A program made the translations under genes and the position numbers. From Prorocentrum cordatum (taxonomy: Eukaryota; Sar; Dinophyceae; Prorocentrales; Prorocentraceae), in the NCBI GenBank assembly GCA_963575745.1, contig CAUYUJ010006319.1, positions 1-54,495 of the forward strand: DNA of 54,495 bases, written 5' to 3'. The notes under the pieces are model-generated. The model worked only from the letters and a program-made list of their open reading frames with translations. It did not search any database and was not told the DNA's origin. Each line of letters opens with the position of its first letter. Position 1 is the stretch's first letter. Shown piece by piece: positions 18,545 to 26,869 of this stretch.

Positions 18545-18695
18545 TTGGATTTTGGACTCCCCAGAACTCCGAGGACTCCAGGCGGACTTCCTGGACTCTT
18601 CCGAACCCCCTGGCTTCCCGGAATCCCCGACACCCCAGGCTTCCCAGACTTCCCCGACCCATCAGGCCCCCCAGACTTCCTGGACCTCCAGAGAA
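18545..18695 (+). repeat. GACTCC/GACTTCC degenerate array, copy 1
   Basis: GGACTCCCCAGAACTCC, AGGACTCCAGGCGGACTTCC, CCAGACTTCC and similar 10-12 bp units. In one frame it gives a collagen-like Pro/Gly pattern, which I treat as a by-product of the repeat. A second array lies at 19680-19862. Confidence 0.8.
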
Positions 18696-18944
18696 GCGAG
18701 AGCGAGGAAGGTGACGATGTTAATTGTGTGATGGATCATCATATTGATGGCGATGTTGATCTAGAGGCTACTACTGCTGATCCTTGTCCTACCCACCACC
18801 TCATCCTCACCGAGAGCAGGACACGTGGGAGGACGATCAGCACGACACTAAGGAGCAATAGTCGTGCCTGGGGCCTGGTGGTCAGAGCCGGGCCCAGGGT
18901 GTCGGGTCCACGCGTTCGTAGGAAACTCACCCGCCTGCTTGAGC

Positions 18945-19175
18945 ATCCCGCGCGCCCGACACGCCCGTTAGGGTTCGCCCGACCCGCCCGGCACGGTCCA
19001 CCCGCCCCGTCTGCCCGACCCGCCCGTGAGCGTCCGCCCGCCTGGACCTCCCCTTATCAGGGTCCTCCTGCGCGCTCGCTGGAGAGCCCGCCCGATCGCT
19101 TCCACGCCACGCCCGGCCGTGTCCGCCCGACCCGCCCGCGCCGGGCGTCCCTGCCCGACCCGCCCGTCAGGAGGC
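18945..19175. repeat. CCCGACCCGCCCG degenerate array
   Basis: At least ten units of CGCCCGACCCGCCCG type, with loss of register between them. Confidence 0.8.
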
Positions 19176-19380
19176 CGAGGAAAGATGTAAGGTGTTGGAC
19201 GCTGAAGGGGGCGGGAGCTCGAGGACGCGGAGGTCGGAAGCATGGCTTGCGGGTAGCAGGGAAGGACAAGAGGGCAGGCTTATATGGAGGGCGAGGAGGT
19301 GGAGGAGGAGAAGGAGGAGGAGGAGGGGAATAGAACTTCACCTGGAGGGGGAGGAGAGGGGCACAAAAAGACTTGTACTC

Positions 19381-19530
19381 CTACTTCCCCTCCTCCTTCT
19401 TTCCTCCTCCTCCTTCGTTCCTCCTCCTCCTCCTTCGTTCCTCCTCCTCCTTCGTTCCTCCTCCTCCTCCTTCGTTCCTCCTCGTCCTCCTCCTTCTCCT
19501 CCTCCTCCTCCTCCTCCTCCTCCTCGTTCT
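19381..19530. repeat. Degenerate (TCC)n tract with CGTTCCTCC interruptions
   Basis: TCC units interrupted at near-regular spacing by TTCGTTCC. Confidence 0.95.
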
Positions 19531-19679
19531 CTCTCGTTCCGCCTTCGCGCTTCCCTTCTCCCACTGGTCCTTCCTCCATCATCCCGCCCTCAGTTCCTCA
19601 TCATCCGTGTGATCGCCCTCGATATCCTCATTCTCCTTCTCCTCCCCCTTCTCATCCTTCTCCCCTCTTCTTTTTCACC

Positions 19680-19862
19680 CTCTGACTCTTCCAAGACTCT
19701 CCAGCATCCCTAGACTCCCCGATCTCTCTGGACTCCCCAGACTCCGCGGACACTCCCCCCGACGACACTCCCCCCGACTCTGGACTTTGGGACCCCGACG
19801 CCCCGGAGTCCCTGGACTCCTGAGACATTCCCCGGACTTCCCAGGCCAGATTCCCTGCATTC
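19680..19862 (+). repeat. GACTCC degenerate array, copy 2
   Basis: Units such as GGACTCCCCAGACTCC, CACTCCCCCCGA and GAGTCCCTGGACTCC. Same family as 18545-18695, about 1 kb apart in direct orientation. Confidence 0.8.
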
Positions 19863-20145
19863 CATGGACCCGACCCAGTTATGCACTGGTTCCCGCCGTG
19901 CCCGCCAACCTCAGAGGCGTGGTGGGTCGGAACGTCTGGAAAAGTTGAGGCGCCAGTTTTCAGGCTCTCTCCTCGTTCTTGCCCGTCCACCCTGCTCTCC
20001 CCACACCCTTGACCTTTCATAAGGGCATTGCTTCTCGCCCTAGCCATGCGTGCACCCCTGAATTTGAGCACGAAGGTAAAATCATACCACATCGTAGTGT
20101 TGGCCCCGTCCCTGGTACTGGCCACCATCGATCGGCTCTCTCCAG

Positions 20146-20231
20146 CCATGGAGGCGCAATTCGAGCACTTAGCGAACAATCCAGACGTAGTCATCGCGAC
20201 CCCAGGCCGCTTGATGCACCACATCTTGGAG
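20146..20231 (+). pseudogene. DEAD-box helicase exon fragment, DDX54/Dbp10-like
   Basis: Codes [20 protein letters not shown] followed by RLMHHILEA. The ATPGRL motif (motif Ib region), preceded by [15 protein letters not shown], is typical of the DDX54/Dbp10 group of ribosome-biogenesis RNA helicases. The stretch is preceded by CTCTCTCCAG, a plausible acceptor, and followed by GCATGC, which could be a GC donor. Non-canonical donors are known in dinoflagellates. The next expected motif (DEAD) is not seen within the following kilobase, and the preceding motifs are not recognised upstream. It is therefore either an isolated exon of a gene with very long introns or a relict; I lean to relict only weakly. 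Confidence 0.6.
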
Positions 20232-22189
20232 GCATGCATTCGGCTTTGTTGTGTTCGCTCCGAGCGGATGAGGGCCAGAATCATTTGTTGGGTGCGAGCC
20301 GAAGGGTATGCCGTGATTCCCCCCACAAGGCACTGCGTTTGCCCAGTGTGAATTGATGATGACCTGTCAGATGTATCATTTGCCTTGTCTTCGCAGATAT
20401 TGGTATCGCAATGTGGGCAGACTGGTTATATCGTTGGAGGTTGCGTTGGGAGCGACGGGAGGATAGTACAGTAATCTGATCAGTGGTGGCCGTATCATAC
20501 TATACTTCCAACAGGAGAAACCGTTGCGATTTTAGCATTCGAGTTATCGAAATTCCCTTGCCCACCTGAGTAGAAAAGTTGAGCGAGTGCGGCAAGGGAA
20601 CGGCCTCAGCAACGCAGGACAAGCAGTGAGAACAAATGGTAAGGCACGTCGGCCAAAATGCGATGAACAACAACACTAGAACGGCTACATAGACAAACGG
20701 TAATTCAATCATTGGCATGAGCAACCTTGGCAAAAAAGTGATGATGTTCGGAAGGTGTGTTGAGTTGCTGGTTGTGCCAGTAGCAGATGCCTCATCACGG
20801 GAATGCAATGTTTTCAAGCACATGTGACTCCTAGATAGAGTGCGAATAGCCATTACCGGTTTCACAAATGCGTGCGCTCGTGATGCGCAAGTTTGGTTGT
20901 TCTTGGTACTTGGATCATGCAGGGAGGCGCTGATAGTAAGGAACGGAGTCACCCAACTCAGCCACTAGGTCGTGCGAGAGAAGCGAGAAGTAGCAGCGGT
21001 ATTTGCTTTGTTGAACGGGATGCGGGAGGCAAGGTTGGAACCGAATGTCATCACGCGCAGCAGTGGAACTAGCAGGTTTGGTCGAGGCGAAAAGTGGCAG
21101 TAGGCTTCGGTGCGCTCGGGAAACGCAAAGTGTGAATCACAAATACAAAAAAGGACCCGTGTACCGTTGAAATCAATTCGGTTAACACAACGGCACCTGC
21201 AAGCAAGTCAGAAATTCTCCGTCGTCTTCCACAACACCTTCTATGACATCGTTGGCGCCGAAACGTCAAAGGAATCACGACCAAGAATTAAGAAAAAGTT
21301 TGAGAACGGCTTTGAAAACATTTACGATCATATGCCACGTGATCACGCTCGTGCAAGTCACATGTAATATTGCAAGTTGTGCAGGCGCCATGCCGTCAAG
21401 CACAAAGGGCGGGAGTCACAGCGGGCCGTCATGGGAAAAGCAACACGCAGAGTTCACAAGGAGTCGTTTCGAGAGTATGGAATGGATTTGGGGTTGCACT
21501 GGGCCCTCTGAGTGCGGTTTGGGCCGTTGTTGAAGCTTTCTTGGGCCGGCCTCTTTAGTTCAGCGTCGCGCGGTTTCTCTACTGGCGCATACTATAAGAT
21601 TGGCGCCCTTTGTGAGGGGCAAGAGTCGTTTGAGCGTCTGTTGGCGCCGTCTGGGGACGTATCAGAAACCGATGAAGACCCTCTTGAGTTGCTCTGGGGT
21701 CCCTGCTGGCCGTCTGACGCCTTCTGCGGGTCTCTTTTAGACCTGCTTGGAGCCCTCGACGATTACTTTTTCGGGGTTTCATGCCGTCCCAGGCCCCTCT
21801 TGGGGTTCCCTGAACGCCTTTTGGCCCGTCTCGCGGCGATCTTCGGGGAGCGCATGGCCGGCATGGACGCCATTCGGGGGAGTTCCTATGCCACAGTGAT
21901 AAATCCAGAAAACGACAGGATGAGTACTGAGTTTGGCCATTGGGCGGGCCCACGCCCATGTCGGCGCACCCTTCGCCAGAAGCGTGGCCTGGCAGCAAGG
22001 TCTACGTGCGATTGCATTGGGCCCGTCCACATGGAGGCTTCGACAGAATCTTGGGAAGCAGTTATCGACCCCCCCCCCTTCGGGCGAAGATCTATCACTG
22101 CCCCCATTGGAAGTGACATCCTCCCACCCACCCCCTCCAGCGAAAACATAGTTCTCACCTCTCCGCAACGAACATTCGTGTTAAAAATG
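20232..22189. other. Lower-GC region, no gene recognised
   Basis: Clearly less GC-rich than its surroundings. TTGCCTTGTCTTCGCAG at about 20380-20396 looks like a splice acceptor, but the following bases show no known domain. A minus-strand frame at about 20500-20900 contains one hydrophobic stretch (FVYVAVLVLLFIAFW) and no other support. From about 21520 to 21860 there is a weak, diverged stretch of CTTGGGG-array type. Confidence 0.45.
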
Positions 22190-23115
22190 TGCAACAGCTT
22201 CACGGATGGAGCGCGAGTTCTTTTCAGAGGTCGGTTATCGCCGCAGCGTTGGTGCTCGCTTTAGTGCCGCGCGCTTTCGTTTCAAAAGTTTGAAAGAGCT
22301 TCACGGAGGGAGGGCGGGTTCATGTCAGAATTCGGTTATCGCCGTAGCGTTGCGCACAGTCGTTTTGAACGTTTGCAAGAGCTTCACGAATGGAGGGCGG
22401 TTTTTTGTTTCAAAATGAGGTTATCGCCCCAGTGCCGCGCAGATTCGTCTTCAAGTTCTGCTAGAGCTTCACGGATGGAGGGTGGGTTTTTTTTTTCAAA
22501 ATGTGGTTATCTTTTCAACGCCTGGAGGGCGGGTCCTTTTCCAATTGTGGTTTTCGTTTAGCGTCACTCCCATCCGTCTCACGAGTTTGAAAGGGCTGGA
22601 GGGCGGGTTCGGTTTAGAATGTAGTTCTCGCTTGAGCGTCGCGCACATTCGTTTTAGCACACATTCTCCAGAGCTTCGCTGGTGGAGGGCGGGTCTGTGT
22701 TCAAATGTGGCTCCGGTTTTAGCGCTGCGTACGTCCGTCCGTGTCAAGAGTTTGAAAGGGTTGGCGGATTGAGGGCGGATCTTTTTCAAATGTTGTTCTC
22801 GCGTTCGCGTCGCGCACAGTCGCCCCAAAAGCTTGAAGTAGTTTCACGGGTTGAAGGCGGGTTCTGTTCAGAATGCGGTTCTCGCTTTAACGTCGCACAA
22901 ATTCGTTTAAATATTTGGTCAGAGCTTCGCTGGTGGAGGGCGGGTCATTGTGAAAATATGGTTCTCGCTTTAGCGCCGTGCACATTCGCTTTGAAAGTTC
23001 GCAAGAGCTTCACGGATGGAGGGAGTCCTTTTCAAGATTTGGTTTTCGCATGGGCGCTGCGCACACTCGCTCTAAACGTTTGCAAGAGCACGGACGGAGG
23101 CAGGTCTTTTCAAAG
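22190..23115 (+). repeat. Satellite-like array, unit about 82 bp
   Basis: The phrase GAGCTTC-(ACGGA/GCTGG)-TGGAGGGCGGGT recurs at about 22194, 22299, 22379, 22460, 22585, 22671, 22757, 22845, 22925, 23005 and 23088. Between these lie GGTTATCGC or GGTTCTCGCTTTAGCG-CGCGCAC-TTCGTTT. Spacing is mostly 80-88 bp, with one longer unit. Open frames across it are accidental. Confidence 0.85.
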
Positions 23116-23264
23116 TTATGAGGGCCTCAACGTGAAACAGTGCATTGTGACACCATGCACTTTCTTTATGGCTCGTGCGCGCGCGTTCTCGTGTGCACAA
23201 TTCAAGAAGGATGGCAAGCTTAACCTCGAGAGAATTATGATGGAAACGCCCTTTCGTTTGTATC

Positions 23265-23870
23265 ATTACAGGCTCCTGCCGATTCCTGAAGGCTCCTTAA
23301 AGATTCTTTCAGGATGCCTGTTGGATTCCTGTTGGGTTTCCGAAGGATGTCTGGCGATTCCTGACCGAACTGCGATGGTCCCTAAGGATTCCTGGGGGAT
23401 TTTGCTGCGGATTGTTCAAGATTCTCGAGGAATGCAGAACGATCCCTGGCGGGTTGTTGGGGACTTCTGCCGGTCCCTGGAGGTTTCCAGAAGATTAATT
23501 ATTTCAGCTATCTTGCAGGATTCGTGAAGATTCTTGCGGGGCTCCCTAAAGATTCCCGCAGATTCTTGGGAAGTTGCTCCTTCCCCCGAGGCATGAATTA
23601 ATTATGTATGGTGCTAACGATCGGATTCCGAATAATTCCTGGAAGCATATAGCGGGTTCCTGCCGGCTGTCGAAGGATTTTTGAAGATTCTTGAAAGACC
23701 CGTCGGGTTTCTAAGGATCCCAAACGATCCGTCTAGATTGGCACGGATTGTTGCCGATTCTTGGCGGATATCTGAGGGCTCATCAAGACTTCAAGACTTC
23801 TTCAAGGGTTCTTGGTGCAGCCTGCGCGCCGAATCTTCCAGGCTGTCGCGAGCGAAACGATTGTTGTGCA
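23265..23870 (+). repeat. Degenerate GATTCCTG/GATTCTTG array
   Basis: Short 10-25 bp units carrying (A)GATTC(C/T)TG, AAGGATTC or GGATTGTT recur for 600 bp with poor periodicity. Confidence 0.65.
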
Positions 23871-24024
23871 GCATTTGATGGGCTTCGGCGCCCCAAAATG
23901 TATAGGTATTTCTGGAAGTGTGGAAGCGCCGTTATCTACCAGGGTGTCGCCATGAAAGCGTGGACGCCACGCAATGTATAAGGGATAGTGGTCTTGGGAA
24001 CACAGACCGAGCGTAAATTCTAGT

Positions 24025-24046
24025 CGCTTCGCGTATCCCCACCAGG
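24025..24046 (+). promoter_or_regulatory. Candidate trans-splice acceptor before the spliced-leader relic
   Basis: CGCTTCGCGTATCCCCACCAG ends in AG two bases before the spliced-leader relic. TATCCCACCAG stands in the same place before the relics at 46715. This fits an acceptor used to add a new leader to a retroposed, already leader-bearing copy. Confidence 0.55.
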
Positions 24047-24047
24047 C

Positions 24048-24070
24048 TCCGTAACCCCCTCTGGCTCAAG
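24048..24070 (+). other. Relict dinoflagellate spliced leader at the 5' edge of the giant element
   Basis: The sequence is TCCGTA-ACCCCCTC-TGGCTCAAG in 23 bp. The dinoflagellate leader is TCCGTAG, then CCA, then TTTTGGCTCAAG (22 nt). Both ends match exactly and the middle has drifted. Genomic leader relics are known hallmarks of reinserted trans-spliced mRNA in dinoflagellates. Its place just upstream of the element's first long frame suggests the element moved as a trans-spliced transcript. Confidence 0.75.
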
Positions 24071-24243
24071 CCGTCTGGTGGGCCTGCCCTCTCCGGGGCA
24101 GTCTCCCGCCGCTCAAGGGGGCGCCCAGACGCTGCGCCGTGGGCCCGCGGCTCTGGATCCCCTCCGGCCTCCTGGGCGCGCCGGCCATTGCTGCAGCCTT
24201 GCCGCCAGCGCAGACGGACTCAACGGCCCGCGGCCACCGCCCC

Positions 24244-24957
24244 ATGGGGGACCGGCCTGATGACGCGCGATCGATCGGCGATGATTTTGTCATCCCTGCG
24301 GGGACGAGGGCCGCATCACCTGACGTCGACCTTGGGGCCAGTGGACTGAATGACTCAGGACATCCTCGCCCTAGATCTCAGGACACCATCCCGCCAGGGC
24401 AGCCGTCGCCCCCTGCTCCCTGGAGTGGGAGCGCTTCAGCCGATGCTTCACGCGCACGAGGACCGTTGGCCCCCAGCCAATCGGAAGGAGGGGTTGAGTC
24501 CCTCAACCCTGTGATGCACACCGAAATTGCGACCTTCCGTCGCTACCCTGGATTCGAGATCGGCGGACGCGAAGCGGTAGATGGGGTTGATGCGGTCAGC
24601 CCCCCTTTTCAAACTGAGAGTGCGACCTTCCGTCGCTTCCCTGGATATACTAATGGCAGGCATGAGGCCCTCCCGCCTAGCTACCCTTCTCTCACCCCCA
24701 CCCTTCCTATGCCCACTACTGGGCGCCCAATCTCCTTCTCTCCAGGCGGTACTGGGCAGAATGGGGTCGCCCATGGCGATGCCAGGTTCACGGGGGCCAA
24801 CGGCCCCACTCCTGAAGCAGCTTATCCCCCCACGGATCCTGTTCCTCTCAGGCAGTTTGACGATGAACAGAGAGGCGCCCTCGGCATCCGACACAGGGAC
24901 CTCTGCGGCGTGGAAGGGGAGATTAGGGACCCGACACCCCCAGCTGGCGCCCGCTAG
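24244..24957 (+). CDS. Giant element, first ORF segment (unknown)
   Basis: About 237 residues from ATG 24244, the first ATG of this frame. Pro/Gly/Ser-rich and probably disordered. It holds an internal duplication: EIATFRRYPGFE and ESATFRRFPGYT, about 90 bp apart, from a repeated GCGACCTTCCGTCGCT-CCCTGGA. The frame closes at 24957 and coding appears to continue in the next frame. No known domain; it could be an ORF1 or gag-like leader region by position. Confidence 0.55.
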   Translation: MGDRPDDARSIGDDFVIPAGTRAASPDVDLGASGLNDSGHPRPRSQDTIPPGQPSPPAPWSGSASADASRARGPLAPSQSEGGVESLNPVMHTEIATFRRYPGFEIGGREAVDGVDAVSPPFQTESATFRRFPGYTNGRHEALPPSYPSLTPTLPMPTTGRPISFSPGGTGQNGVAHGDARFTGANGPTPEAAYPPTDPVPLRQFDDEQRGALGIRHRDLCGVEGEIRDPTPPAGAR

Positions 24958-25612
24958 GCGACGGGGAAAAAGACGGGCAGTCGCCTGCCCTTGGCCCCGA
25001 CGCGCATCCGGCAGCACCAGAGAAGGGCTCCTGGACAGACTCATACGCACTCTCGACGCCAGACAGCGGGATGAAGAGGGGGCGGGCAGAGGGACCATGC
25101 CGGCCCCCGGAGAAAGGACCTCTGTCAACGGAGACCAGGCACAGTGCCTGGCGCAGAGCATGCTCCTGGAGCACAGGGTAGACCGACAACCAGGTCCCTG
25201 GATCTCTAGAGCCCTGTGGCTCTGCCTGGCTCCACACTACTTCCCCCTCCTCAGACCAGTGCTGACTGTGCGGGCCCTGGACTCCCGACCCTACGACGTT
25301 CTCTACCGCTGGATGACCAGGAATGAAATACATACGCCGGAAGACTTGGTGGCCCGTCTCCGAGGGGACTTCCCGGATGCCGATCTAGCCCCATACTCCG
25401 AACTCACCAACTTACAAATCCAGGCCCTCATATCCCATCTCAGTGAAGGAGCTAGTCTGACGCACCTCGACGCTAGGGTGTCCGCCAGAGCCCTCATCGA
25501 GAGCCTGGGGGATGGCTTATCCCAACTCAGCCCCCCCCCCCTGGAGACAGCGCCAGGCCCCCTCCGGAAAGCATGGACGCCGTGGACGTTCCTCCTTGGG
25601 ACCTGCAAGTAG
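24860..25612 (+). CDS. Giant element, second ORF segment (unknown, helical)
   Basis: The frame is open from 24581, but the protein-like part begins near 24860. A basic stretch (RRRGKRRAVACPWPRR) is followed by a region of about 160 residues with regular hydrophobic spacing (ALWLCLAPHYFPLLRPVLTV, VLYRWMTRNEIHTPEDLVAR, LTNLQIQALISHL) that looks like a folded helical domain. A run of C at about 25531-25540 marks where coding passes into the RING-containing frame. The terminal residues of this frame, up to 25612, are probably not translated. Confidence 0.5.
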   Translation, partial: TMNREAPSASDTGTSAAWKGRLGTRHPQLAPARRRGKRRAVACPWPRRASGSTREGLLDRLIRTLDARQRDEEGAGRGTMPAPGERTSVNGDQAQCLAQSMLLEHRVDRQPGPWISRALWLCLAPHYFPLLRPVLTVRALDSRPYDVLYRWMTRNEIHTPEDLVARLRGDFPDADLAPYSELTNLQIQALISHLSEGASLTHLDARVSARALIESLGDGLSQLSPPPLETAPGPLRKAWTPWTFLLGTCK

Positions 25613-25713
25613 GGACTCCCCGATGCATGATCTGCAGCGAAGAAATCTTAGGTTTCGCGGAAGCCCTGGCACCGTGCGGCCACCTGTACCACGCCGAATG
25701 CCTGAGACAATAG
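25541..25713 (+). CDS. Giant element, RING-H2 finger, first half
   Basis: After the C-run, this frame codes CMICSEEILGFAEALAPC, then GHLYHAECLRQ, and stops at TAG 25711-25713. ATG 25573 lies in frame. C-x2-C, then C-x-H-x2-H-x2-C, gives the first six ligands of a RING-H2 finger; the last pair (CPIC) is in the next frame at about 25766. RING-H2 fingers usually belong to E3 ubiquitin ligases. The break lies within the finger, so this copy cannot make it unless the sequence has an indel error or the ribosome shifts. Confidence 0.6.
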
Positions 25714-26869
25714 GAGGTTTAGCCAGCCAGCGCAGGCCCATTCCCACGGAAGATGCTTCCCAGTGAACTGCCCTATTTGCCGCTCCAATGATAGGGGTAG
25801 CGTCTCCGTAAGGTTGCCGGGACGAATCCGAGACGCCGACGCCGCCGAGGTGGCGGTACCACCAGACGTCCTGCAGCTCCGCGATGGGACCCTACTCCCA
25901 CTGCAGCCCTTCCTGAGCCTGCAAGAGTTAGCCGACGCATTCAGGCACTTGGCTCCAGATCTGGACTGCCTCAGAGCACAAACACTCTCCATCCGACGAC
26001 CCCACACATACGTCACACTTTCAGACATGCGCAGAATCCATGTGCACGTTACCGAGAGGAGATTCGCGCAGGAGGCACGTCATGCCCCGATGGAGGTGGA
26101 CGGAACCCCACCTGACGGTGGAAACGGTGGAAGCGGCATGGACCCCGATGACACTCAAAACAGCTCGCAGGGACCTGGGACCTTGCCTCCACAGCGACCC
26201 CTCGGTCCCACCAACAGGGCAGATAGGATACGGCAAGCCCCGCGGATCACTTTCGGAAGATGGGCCTTGCTTCTGGGACGGAACCCCCCAGAGGATGAAC
26301 CCAGGAAGAGGGGGCCCGGGCGGTTCCCGGTAGGGCTGCTCACCGCGGCCGTCCGAGACATCGCAGCTGATCTGGTAATTTCTAGAAGCACGTACCTCGG
26401 GGAACGTGTAGCGGATGAGACGGGAGTCACTTTCGCCCTTGCAGGCCCAGACGCCTGGGAGCAGATCAAAGCAGTAGTCACGGAACGCAGGAACCAGCCT
26501 CATGGGAGCGCCGCCCCAACAATCCTTGTGGTAGATGCCCTAGCTCAGCACATGGACGCCGCCCTGACGGCAGCCGCCGTTGCGGGTAGCCCATGTTGTC
26601 TCGTCGCCCTGGCCACCGAGGGAGTGCCATCCACTGGAGGACCGGATCCGGTCGAGCTCGCGGCCTTGGCAAACGCGCAGTGGGGATACAGAGCCGCCAG
26701 CAAAATTACCCACCTCGTCCCGATTGGTCACCCCTACCGAACTGGCAAGCCCAGCCCACCAATGCAGCATCTCTTCGCCGCTCAATTCGACCTAGCGGGC
26801 AGGACACTGCGCACGATTCTACCCCCGTCAATAGTTGTGCACTGGGGAGGGAGGAGCGGGGACGCCTGA
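25714..26869 (+). CDS. Giant element, RING second half plus unknown protein
   Basis: Begins with GRCFPVNCPICR, which completes the RING-H2 finger, and then runs about 360 residues. A region with VPPDVLQLRDGTLLPLQPFL and LQELADAFRHLAPDLDCLRA is followed by an acidic/glycine linker and a second globular-looking part (TAAVRDIAADLVISRSTYLG, TILVVDALAQHMDAALTAAA). No family is recognised for the rest. The frame ends at 26869 just after a G-rich stretch, where coding passes to the next frame. Confidence 0.55.

Noticed and set aside
18545-18695. Collagen-like Gly/Pro protein
   Set aside because: The pattern comes from a GACTCC microrepeat, continues in other frames and has no flanking domain.
20500-20952. 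Minus-strand ORF with one hydrophobic segment as a membrane-protein gene
   Set aside because: No ATG at the frame start, no homology recognised, and the single hydrophobic stretch could be chance in lower-GC DNA.
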